From: Mogibacterium sp.
GTDB lineage: Bacteria > Bacillota_A > Clostridia > Peptostreptococcales > Anaerovoracaceae
DNA: 15,506 nt
Direction: 5' to 3'
Assembly (NCBI GenBank): GCA_017469325.1
Contig: JAFUGO010000155.1
Location: 1-15,506 of the forward strand
This document shows, piece after piece, positions 6,901 to 13,425 of this stretch. Under the pieces are notes generated by a model. That model made no database searches. It saw only the letters and a list, made by a program, of their open reading frames with translations, and was not told the origin of the DNA. Each line of letters starts with the position of its first letter. The stretch's first letter is position 1. The position numbers and the translations under genes were made by a program.

Positions 6901-8505
6901 CTATTCATCACTGTCTGCTCCGGCAGCTTTCAGCCTCATCGCAGCCATCTCTGATATAAACTTTCTTGCCTGGGCCTTGAGTGTATAGTCATCTATAACT
7001 GCCTTGGCGGCGGCGCGGCCGTTCGTAACGGCCGGTCCCATGCCGTTTCCGCTGATGGCATGGGCTCCCGCGAACTCCAGTCCGTCAATGAAGTGATCGT
7101 CCTCTTTCATCTGCAGTCTGGCCACCGCGTGGTCGTCTATGCTGTGCGAATAACCGTAGATGCTGCCCTTCCAGGCGCCTACGTAATGAGCGACCGTGAC
7201 CGGCGTCGACACCTCGATCTCGACGATGTGGTCGCGGATATTCACTCCGCTGACCCTTTCGTACTCCGCGATCATGTCCATCGCCAGTTTATTCTTGTAG
7301 TCGTAGTAGTCCTCCTCCTTCATATCGAGGAATCCCTGCACGAGCGGCAGGAACGTGATCGAGAACTGGCACATGCCCTCAGGTGTCGCACCCGGATTCG
7401 CCAGGTCGAGGCATATGGAGGTCAGATACTTGTATGGTCCGGCGGTCTTGCCCTGCTCCCAGATCTTATCCGTATCCATGGTCTCGCCCGCCGAGAATAT
7501 GTTGTAATCCTTTATGCCGAGATTCTCGGGAGTATCGTCCAGCACCATCATGGTCGACACCGTCGTGACCGAAAGCCTGCGGCCGTTCACCATCTGGATC
7601 GCCTCATCAGGAACCTCGCTCAGCGGCTCGATCATCTGTGTGTACACCTTGTTAGGGTACGCTCCGCAGATGACGTAGTCGCAGTTTATCTCGTCACCGC
7701 GCCTTGTGCGCACGCCCTTGACCCTGCCGTCCTTTACCAGGATCTTCTCGACCTCCTGGCAGAACTCGATCTGCGCGCCGTTCTCCTCGGCCTTCGCCTG
7801 CAGTTTCATGCTCATCTCGTGCGAGTACTTCTTCGGCACATAGCTGCCGCCGCGGAAGTAGTCCGCCATCAGGAAGGCGTAAATGGTGAACGGAAGAGTG
7901 CTCAGCGGGTTGCCGACGTAGATCCAGTACGGAGACAGTATATCGACGATATCCTGCGGGAAGCCCCATGTGTCGATGACCTCGGTCGCGGTGTAGCCCG
8001 CCGTCTTAACGAACTCCGGATGCTTCATCAGCATCGCCGGTTTGCTCATCGGCGTGACCGAAAGAGTGTTCATCGAGTCGTATACCGTGTTGCAGAGCTT
8101 CATGAACTCGAGCACCTTAGGCCCCCAGCCCGGGTACTGCGCGTCGATCTCGTTCGCCATGGTCCCGAACCCCGCGTGCAGCGTGATATCTATCCCCTTT
8201 GCCGGCTCCACGAACCTGTACGCCTCAGGAACCTTGAGCCAGTCGATATCCACACCGCACTCATCGAAGAATGTACCGACCTTAAGGCGGTCTTCTTTCG
8301 AGCCGATGCTCATCATCTCGTGAAGCGTAGCCTCGATCTCTATTCCGTTGCGGACATAGCTTGTCGCGAGTCCGCCCGGGAGATTGTGCTTCTCCAGAAT
8401 AAGGATGTCCGTGATCCCCTTCTGCTGCAGCTGCAGCGCGGCCGAGAGCCCCGCGAGAGCTCCGCCGATGATCACGACATCATAGTGGTCTTTGTAGAAC
8501 TTCAT
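6901..8505 (-). CDS. CrtI/phytoene desaturase-like FAD-dependent oxidoreductase (534 aa)
   Basis: The N-terminus is an FAD-binding Rossmann fold: DVVIIGGALAGLSAAL (residues 9-24; GG-x-x-x-G variant of GxGxxG), acidic Glu38 closing the second strand, and LPGGLATSY (42-50), the sequence that marks CrtI/RetSat-type flavoproteins. Near the C-terminus, FAGAHAISGNGMGPAVTNGR is the usual second FAD contact, followed by an amphipathic tail rich in Ala and Lys. Family members desaturate, saturate or isomerise hydrophobic chains. No carotenoid genes are nearby, so that role is unlikely. The pairing with the 2Fe-2S reductase suggests a redox reaction on an unsaturated compound. GAGGGG precedes the ATG, and the leader is about 80 nt with a possible 7-bp stem (8522-8528 with 8567-8573). 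The substrate is unknown. Confidence 0.82.
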   Translation of the reverse strand: MKFYKDHYDVVIIGGALAGLSAALQLQQKGITDILILEKHNLPGGLATSYVRNGIEIEATLHEMMSIGSKEDRLKVGTFFDECGVDIDWLKVPEAYRFVEPAKGIDITLHAGFGTMANEIDAQYPGWGPKVLEFMKLCNTVYDSMNTLSVTPMSKPAMLMKHPEFVKTAGYTATEVIDTWGFPQDIVDILSPYWIYVGNPLSTLPFTIYAFLMADYFRGGSYVPKKYSHEMSMKLQAKAEENGAQIEFCQEVEKILVKDGRVKGVRTRRGDEINCDYVICGAYPNKVYTQMIEPLSEVPDEAIQMVNGRRLSVTTVSTMMVLDDTPENLGIKDYNIFSAGETMDTDKIWEQGKTAGPYKYLTSICLDLANPGATPEGMCQFSITFLPLVQGFLDMKEEDYYDYKNKLAMDMIAEYERVSGVNIRDHIVEIEVSTPVTVAHYVGAWKGSIYGYSHSIDDHAVARLQMKEDDHFIDGLEFAGAHAISGNGMGPAVTNGRAAAKAVIDDYTLKAQARKFISEMAAMRLKAAGADSDE

Positions 8506-8593
8506 TTATCCCCCTCATCAGTCCCGGCGTTTTGTTCTTTGAATACTGTCAGCATCTGCCCCTTTTGCCGGGAAGGCATCCGCTTTTCTTACA

Positions 8594-8622
8594 ATTATAA
8601 TTCCCGATTTTATTATTCTCAA
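8594..8622 (-). promoter_or_regulatory. Promoter of the redox operon
   Basis: The minus strand reads TTGAGA (8622-8617), a 17-bp spacer, then TATAAT (8599-8594). It matches the consensus at 5/6 and 6/6 positions. The start site would be near 8587. Confidence 0.7.
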
Positions 8623-8630
8623 CAATGGGC

Positions 8631-8659
8631 TTGATATTAGAATAACAAAGTCATATAAT
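8631..8659 (+). promoter_or_regulatory. Promoter of the DUF5692 gene
   Basis: TTGATA (8631-8636), exactly 17 bp, then TATAAT (8654-8659): an almost perfect sigma-A promoter. Its -35 lies 8 bp from that of the opposing redox-operon promoter, so one bound protein could affect both. The leader is about 70 nt, and GGAGGT (8725-8730) sits 5 nt before the ATG. Confidence 0.8.
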
Positions 8660-8735
8660 CACGTGCGAAACTAAAACACAAAAACTAGTTTCCACTCAAT
8701 TCAAAATAATTGTATAAGAATTATGGAGGTATTAC

Positions 8736-9857
8736 ATGTTTTTTCAGCTTTACAGCAGTCACGCTGCTATGCAGCTCATTGGCTGGGTAATGGTATTTGT
8801 CGGCCTGATCGTCATGAATGAGATCGGCAGAAGGACAAAAGTCGGCGGCATGGTCGTATTCGTGATCATCCCTGCTATCCTTACCCTTTATTTCATCCTC
8901 GCACACGTAGGAATGTTCGGCGGCAGTGAGAACCCTACAGTCGCATTCATGGACGGCTGGTTCCACTACTTCAAGCTCTATGCTGCAGACATCGGCTGCG
9001 TAGGTTTCATGATGATCAAGTACGAATGGGGTATCGGCAAGAAGGCCTGGTTCAAATGGTGGCCATGGTTCATCGTTGCAGCTAACATCATGATCGCAAA
9101 CGTATCCGACATGGAGTCTGCTCTCGCTGCGTTCTCCATCACAGGCGACCTCTCCGGCGCATGGTGGGCATCGAACGAAGGCGTATTCATCTACGGCGGA
9201 TGGTGGAACGTTGTCAACGCTCTCGCAGGACTTATCAACATCTTCTGCATGACAGGCTGCGTCAACCTGTTCACATCGAAGGACCTCAACAAGTCCGATA
9301 TGATCTGGCCTGACATGACTATCTGGTTCATCCTCGCATACGATGTGTGGAACTTCGAGTACACTTACCTCAACCTTCCTACACACAGCTGGTACTGCGG
9401 CGTTGCGCTTCTCCTTGCTCCTACATTCGCAAACGCACTGTGGAACAAGGGCGGCTGGATCCAGAACCGTGCCAACACTCTCGCTATCTGGTGCATGTGG
9501 GCACAGGTCGTTCCTGCATTCCAGCTCTCCAGCAGATTCGCTGCTGCACTTCCGTCAGTTTACGGAAATGCTACACAGCTTGGTATCACTACCATGGATC
9601 TGTATGACAAGGCTATCACTCTGTACAACTCCGGCGCAGGCAAGACTGCTCAGGCAGGACAGATCATCTCTGACATGGGCATCGTTGCCGATCCGAGAGC
9701 ACAGGGCGTCGTCGCTGTCGCAGCTATCGCTATCAACGTAGTCGTTATGGCATTCATCATCCAGCGCTCCATCAAGATGGGCAAGAACCCGTATTCAAAC
9801 AACGTCTGGGAAGGCACAAGAGACTTCGAAGAAGCATTGGCAAGAGCAAGAGCATAA
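8736..9857 (+). CDS. DUF5692 family polytopic membrane protein (373 aa)
   Basis: I recognise this as the DUF5692 type, a family without known function, from anaerobic gut bacteria; the call is from memory. About nine hydrophobic segments are visible (roughly residues 10-30, 37-58, 79-97, 108-124, 153-176, 189-206, 217-236, 244-262 and 323-343). The protein is very rich in Trp, Tyr, Phe, Asn and Asp placed within or beside helices: KWWPWF, GAWWASNEG, YGGWWNVVN, WPDMTIWF, AYDVWNFEYTY. Such buried polar and aromatic residues are more like a transporter, cofactor-binding or quinone/lipid-handling protein than a simple anchor. The last 30 residues are soluble and charged. It has its own strong promoter and terminator and uses a narrow codon set (ATC for Ile, TTC for Phe), pointing to high expression. 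It is divergent from the redox operon. Confidence 0.8.
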   Translation: MFFQLYSSHAAMQLIGWVMVFVGLIVMNEIGRRTKVGGMVVFVIIPAILTLYFILAHVGMFGGSENPTVAFMDGWFHYFKLYAADIGCVGFMMIKYEWGIGKKAWFKWWPWFIVAANIMIANVSDMESALAAFSITGDLSGAWWASNEGVFIYGGWWNVVNALAGLINIFCMTGCVNLFTSKDLNKSDMIWPDMTIWFILAYDVWNFEYTYLNLPTHSWYCGVALLLAPTFANALWNKGGWIQNRANTLAIWCMWAQVVPAFQLSSRFAAALPSVYGNATQLGITTMDLYDKAITLYNSGAGKTAQAGQIISDMGIVADPRAQGVVAVAAIAINVVVMAFIIQRSIKMGKNPYSNNVWEGTRDFEEALARARA

Positions 9858-9917
9858 ACCGGGCTTTTACAACAAAGTTTTCCATATATTCCATATAGTT
9901 TGGAGACTCCAGACACG

Positions 9918-9949
9918 GCCGGGGATCGATTCAGATCCCCGGCTTTTTT
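9918..9949 (+). terminator. Strong intrinsic terminator of DUF5692
   Basis: GCCGGGGATC (9918-9927) pairs perfectly with GATCCCCGGC (9934-9943) over a 6-base loop and is followed by T6. It lies 60 bp after the stop codon and isolates DUF5692 as a single-gene transcript. Confidence 0.95.
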
Positions 9950-10123
9950 GTCCGGCTTTTTCTGATCCCCGGCTGCATTTTCGGCTGCTCTGTTACCCTC
10001 TTTTGGCTCCTTCAGAAACTCAGTGATTTAGGCCCGTTTCCCTCACAGGTTGACAATTTGCACTAAATCCCGTTACGGCTGAAATCCTTGAAAAATCAGT
10101 GGATGCGGCATCATTATTTGTTT

Positions 10124-10129
10124 TATAAT
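10124..10129 (+). promoter_or_regulatory. Possible -10 element of ligase promoter
   Basis: A perfect TATAAT lies 41 bp before the GTG start codon, but no recognisable -35 occurs at 16-18 bp. It may need an activator or may not be the real promoter. Confidence 0.4.
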
Positions 10130-10170
10130 CAAACAAATTTCCGATTAAACTGATCAATGGAGGGCCGCTT

Positions 10171-11523
10171 GTGTATAAGAAATATCAATCTTTCGAAGAA
10201 CTTATAAACGCCTTCATGATGCGCGACGGCATAGCCATTCGCAGCTGTGACACGGAAGGCTCCGTAAAAGAGGTTTCATACAAGGACCTCGCAGAAATGA
10301 TCATATCCGAGAGCTTCCATGTGAAAGCTGCATGCAGCACAGTAGAAGTCGTCCGTTATGACCAGGATGTGGACTCGATAGTACAGATCTTCGCCCACAT
10401 TATCGCCGGCTGCGATGTGATCATTGCTGACCCTCGCGTTTCCGACGGATTCAACCTGTATGCGACAGCAGTGGCAGAGGCCGCGAGATCATCCCGCGAA
10501 AGCCAGCGCGATGAGTTCGGGCGCCTGAGAGGCAAGCTGGGCCAGGGCGAGGGAGAGCTTCTCTTCTTCACATCCGGCACCACAAGCCGTTCCAAGGTAG
10601 TCCGCCTTACTTCAAAAGCGCTCTGCGCAAGCGCCTGGAACGGCCAGAGCATGCTTCCTTGCGGCAAGGATGACGTGATCCTTTCCATCATGTCGCTCTC
10701 TCACGCATACGGCTTCGTCTGCTCTATGCTCTGGGGTCTGGCCTACGGAGCAACGATCGCTCTCGGCAGGAACGTCCACTTCTACACAGGCGACGCTCTC
10801 TTCTACAAGCCGACAATAATCCCGGCGGTCCCGGCACAGATAGCCGGTATGCTCGCCGCAGACGGACTCAATCCTGAGCTCCGCGTGGTTCTTATCGGGG
10901 GCACCACATGCCCGCAGTCCATCATCGATCAGCTCAAAGAAAAAGGAGTAGACCTGTACATAGGCTACGGTCTTACCGAGACAGCCAGCGGCGTGGCTAT
11001 TACCCAGGACCTTGATGAACCCGAAGCCATGTATCCGTGCCCTGAGGCAGACATCCGCATCGAAGCGGACGGCGAGATCTCCATTGCCACTCCGTGCATG
11101 ATGCTCGGTTACATGGGAAAGGAGCCGATGTTCAAAGACGGAAGGTTCTTCACAGGCGACATCGGACACTTCGACGAGAAGGGCCGCCTTCATCTGGTCG
11201 GCCGCAAAAAGGATGTCCTCCTAATGCCTGACGGCACAAAGATATTCTGCCCTGAATACGAAGAAGAGCTTTCTTCACTGACAGGGCTGCCGGACCTGGC
11301 ACTCATCTCAAGGGACGGAAAAGCGATCCTCATCGTCGGCTCATGCTCCGACAGGCCGGAAATCGCTGAGGATCTTCGCAGGAATCTCGTTCAGACAGTT
11401 GAGAAATACAACCGGCCGCTTTCTGAATCCCAGAAGATAAGCGAGGTAATCGTAAGAGCAGAAGCTCTGCCGCGTACAGCGACCGGCAAAATAAAAAGAT
11501 ACGAGCTTCAGGAACAGCTATAG
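10171..11523 (+). CDS. AMP-forming acyl-CoA ligase/synthetase (450 aa)
   Basis: The protein activates a carboxylic acid as acyl-AMP and transfers it to CoA (ANL superfamily); the acid is unknown. Core motifs are in order: FFTSGTTSRSK (132-142, P-loop-like A3), SLSHAYGF (175-182), YIGYGLTETAS (263-273), TGD (328-330), GRKKDVLLMPDG (344-355) and PRTATGK with catalytic Lys440. The P-loop is unusual in that SRSK replaces the common GxPKG. At 450 residues it is shorter than most relatives (500-570), the reduction being in the N-terminal part before A3. Translation begins at GTG with GGAGGG 6 nt upstream; no ATG nearby fits the frame better. The last 6 bp overlap the convergent MATE gene. It is the natural supplier of CoA thioesters for the dehydratase-type enzymes on either side, though that link is inferred. 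Confidence 0.87.
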   Translation: MYKKYQSFEELINAFMMRDGIAIRSCDTEGSVKEVSYKDLAEMIISESFHVKAACSTVEVVRYDQDVDSIVQIFAHIIAGCDVIIADPRVSDGFNLYATAVAEAARSSRESQRDEFGRLRGKLGQGEGELLFFTSGTTSRSKVVRLTSKALCASAWNGQSMLPCGKDDVILSIMSLSHAYGFVCSMLWGLAYGATIALGRNVHFYTGDALFYKPTIIPAVPAQIAGMLAADGLNPELRVVLIGGTTCPQSIIDQLKEKGVDLYIGYGLTETASGVAITQDLDEPEAMYPCPEADIRIEADGEISIATPCMMLGYMGKEPMFKDGRFFTGDIGHFDEKGRLHLVGRKKDVLLMPDGTKIFCPEYEEELSSLTGLPDLALISRDGKAILIVGSCSDRPEIAEDLRRNLVQTVEKYNRPLSESQKISEVIVRAEALPRTATGKIKRYELQEQL

Positions 11524-12876
11524 CATGCGGTTCCTCACCCTAAGGTAGCCGATGACTATGAAAGTTGCGTTGACCGCCCAGCTGACCGGGAAGACTATCA
11601 TTATGGACAGCCATGTGTGGTAATACTGAAAGCCCGTGAACACCCAGGCGATACGGACTCCGCATACGCAGATAAGCGTCGTGAGCGCCGGTACCAGCGA
11701 CTGTCCGAGACCTCTCATCGCTCCGGACAGGTTGTCCATCAGCACATTCAGTGTCTCGAAATACAGGATCGCCTTGATCCTTATGACACCCGCCTCTATT
11801 ACCTGAGGTTCGTTCGTAAAGAGCCCGAGAAGCGGCCGCGCGAACGCCACCAGAACGACCGAAAGCGCGGTGACCATTAGCCAGCTGACGATCATCGTCT
11901 TGCGCGTGACCTCGCGGCATCTCTCGTAATTGCCCGCGCCGTAGTTTTGCCCGACGAAGGTGACAAGAGTCTGTGTGAATGAGTTCACGACGAAGAACGC
12001 GAATATCTCTATATTGAACGCCGCGGATGAAGCGGCCATGTAGTCTGCCCCGAGGCTGTTGATCGCGGACTGTACGCAGATGTTGGATATAGAGAAGACC
12101 GCGCTCTGAAGACCCGCCGGCACTCCAATTTTCAATATGGTCGCCAGGTCTTTTCCGTCTATCCTGATCCTCCCAATATCCACATGTATAACGCTGTCCT
12201 CTTTTCGGAGACAGAAGAGAAGTATCATCGAGCTGATCACATTTGCCAGCACTGTCGCTATGGCAACTCCGTCGACGTCCATCCGGAGCACCAGTACGAA
12301 GAACAGGTTCGCCAGCACGTTGAACACTCCTCCGATGAAGAGGCTTATAAGCGGAGTCCTGGTATTTCCGTTGCTCCTGAAAATAGCCGCCTCAAAGTTG
12401 TACAGCATGATGAACGGCACTCCGCTGAAATATATCCTGAGGTAAGTGATGGAGTAAGAGCGCACTTCAGGCGGCACTCCAAGAATGTCGATGATAGGAG
12501 CCGCGATCAGATTGCCAGCGACTGCCACGAAGAGCCCTGCCGCCAGAGCGAGCGCCATCGATGTCCCTACTGCGCTCCTTGCCTTTTCTTCATCCTTCGC
12601 TCCGATGCTGCGCGCTATAAGCACATTCGCGCCGACCGATATTCCAACAAAGAAATTCACCAGCAGAGAAATGACCGGCGCGTTGCTTCCAACGGCTGCC
12701 ATCGCCTCTTTGCTCGCAAACTTTCCCACGACAGCAACGTCCGTCGCGTTGAAGAGCTGCTGCAGCATGCTCGTCATCATCAGCGGGATGGCAAACAAAA
12801 GGACCTTATCGACTATGGAGCCGGTTGTAAGATCCGAATCAGCACCTATTCTCTTTCGCAAAAGCTTCCTTTCCAT
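11518..12876 (-). CDS. MATE family multidrug/cation antiporter (452 aa)
   Basis: This is an inner-membrane exporter driven by H+ or Na+. The sequence follows the MATE plan of two six-helix halves: LTTGSIVDKVLLFAIPLM at the start, QQLFNATDVAVVG, GISVGANVLIARSIGAKD and YNFEAAIFRSNGNTRTP in the first half, and FVGQNYGAGNYER in the second. Length is typical. The start codon is preceded only by a weak GTGAG, but it fits the usual N-terminus. The minus-strand region upstream holds four hairpin repeats ending about 75 bp before the ATG. It overlaps the ligase gene tail-to-tail by 6 bp. The exported compound is unknown; export of a pathway product or a toxic acid is a possibility from context only. 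Confidence 0.9.
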   Translation of the reverse strand: MERKLLRKRIGADSDLTTGSIVDKVLLFAIPLMMTSMLQQLFNATDVAVVGKFASKEAMAAVGSNAPVISLLVNFFVGISVGANVLIARSIGAKDEEKARSAVGTSMALALAAGLFVAVAGNLIAAPIIDILGVPPEVRSYSITYLRIYFSGVPFIMLYNFEAAIFRSNGNTRTPLISLFIGGVFNVLANLFFVLVLRMDVDGVAIATVLANVISSMILLFCLRKEDSVIHVDIGRIRIDGKDLATILKIGVPAGLQSAVFSISNICVQSAINSLGADYMAASSAAFNIEIFAFFVVNSFTQTLVTFVGQNYGAGNYERCREVTRKTMIVSWLMVTALSVVLVAFARPLLGLFTNEPQVIEAGVIRIKAILYFETLNVLMDNLSGAMRGLGQSLVPALTTLICVCGVRIAWVFTGFQYYHTWLSIMIVFPVSWAVNATFIVIGYLRVRNRML

Positions 12877-12952
12877 CTCACTTATATTCTAAACCTGTTT
12901 CAATGCTCTTTCTACTCGCTTTTCGCCATTTTTATTTGGGTTTTCTTCCTGA

Positions 12953-13188
12953 CTTCCGTCCTTGATGCCTATATTCAGGGGTTGGGACGGAAGGTTTATA
13001 CTCTGTACCCTTCCTGACTTCCGTCCCTCATGCTTGATTTCAGAGTTTGGGACGGAAGGTTTATTCCCTGTGCCTCTCCCGACTTCCGTCCCAAATGCTT
13101 GATTTCAGAGTTTGGGACGGAAGGTTTATGCCCTGTGCCTCTCCCGACTTCCGTCCCAAATGCTTGATTTCATAGTTTAGGACGGAAG
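12953..13188. repeat. Four tandem 65-bp units, each a hairpin
   Basis: GACTTCCGTCC recurs at 12951, 13016, 13081 and 13146, exactly 65 bp apart, each followed by GGACGGAAG about 25 bp later. The hairpins span 12953-12993, 13018-13058, 13083-13123 and 13148-13188. The third has a perfect 13-bp stem with a 15-base loop; the others keep 9-10 bp. Units 2-4 are alike throughout, whereas unit 1 is more diverged in the loop. No T-tracts follow, so they are not terminators. The function is unknown: regulatory RNA, protein-binding sites or an intergenic repeat family are all possible. Confidence 0.92.
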
Positions 13189-13237
13189 TTTCTTTCTTTC
13201 ATCAACGGCATTAAGCAACAGCTCGCGAACGGACTAA

Positions 13238-13280
13238 GAAAAATACTCTCTCATCATTTCTGATGGGAGAGTATTTTTCT
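13238..13280. terminator. Long intrinsic terminator, usable on both strands
   Basis: The arms 13238-13256 and 13261-13279 pair over 19 positions around loop TTTC with one T-G wobble. The left arm has an A5 run and the right arm a T5 run followed by CTTTTT. It lies about 145 bp beyond the stop codon of the second dehydratase operon and would end that transcript before the repeats and the MATE gene. Confidence 0.88.
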
Positions 13281-13294
13281 TTTTAGTCTTCTTT

Positions 13295-13425
13295 TCGGTC
13301 CGGCGAAGGGATTTTCGTTCACAGCGAGGATGCAAGCGGTCGAGGAGCGGAGCTTACCCAAAAGTAAGTGAGCACCGCAGAACCGCGCAGCAGACAAAGC
13401 TGTGGGCGAAAAGACCGAGCCGGAC
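13295..13425. other. Folded intergenic element after second dehydratase operon
   Basis: TTTTCGTTCACAGC (13312-13325) pairs with GCTGTGGGCGAAAA (13399-13412) over 14 positions with two T-G wobbles on the plus strand. It is extended by TCGGTC (13295-13300) with GACCGA (13413-13418). Inside lie GCGGT/ACCGC (13336-13340, 13382-13386), GCGG/CCGC and CTTAC/GTAAG (13353-13357, 13364-13368). GTCCGGC (13298-13304) could instead pair with GCCGGAC (13419-13425), which reaches the stop codon. It may be a structured RNA or a mobile palindromic intergenic repeat. Confidence 0.55.

Larger units (their letters stand above)
9858..10170 (+). other. 313-bp intergenic region between DUF5692 and acyl-CoA ligase
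   Basis: It holds the DUF5692 terminator (9918-9949), a second copy of GATCCCCGGCT at 9964-9974, and the start region of the ligase gene. A consensus TTGACA at 10050-10055 has no matching -10 at 16-18 bp. A TATAAT at 10124-10129 has no good -35. No coding sequence was found. Confidence 0.6.
12877..13424. other. 548-bp intergenic region rich in palindromic repeats
   Basis: From left to right it contains the upstream region of the MATE gene, with only a weak TAGAAT -10 on the minus strand at 12886-12891; four hairpin units at 65-bp spacing; a long terminator hairpin; and a folded element reaching the stop codon of the second large subunit. No ORF with a ribosome binding site is present. Confidence 0.8.

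Noticed and set aside
6901..8505. Carotenoid biosynthesis locus
   Set aside because: Only CrtI-like similarity is present; there is no phytoene synthase or prenyltransferase, and the neighbours are CoA-ester enzymes.
7060..8634. Long open frame (524 codons) on the plus strand opposite the FAD oxidoreductase
   Set aside because: It is antisense to a gene with clear FAD motifs, is rich in Arg, His and Val typical of a shadow frame, has no family motif, and runs into the promoter region.
8721..9386. 221-codon minus-strand frame opposite DUF5692
   Set aside because: It is a shadow frame that covers the ribosome binding site and start of a clear membrane protein gene.
10050..10055. TTGACA as -35 of the ligase promoter
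   Set aside because: No -10-like hexamer lies 16-18 bp downstream; the nearest TATAAT is about 70 bp away.
12953..13188. CRISPR array
   Set aside because: The whole 65-bp unit is repeated, including the would-be spacers, and no cas genes are present.
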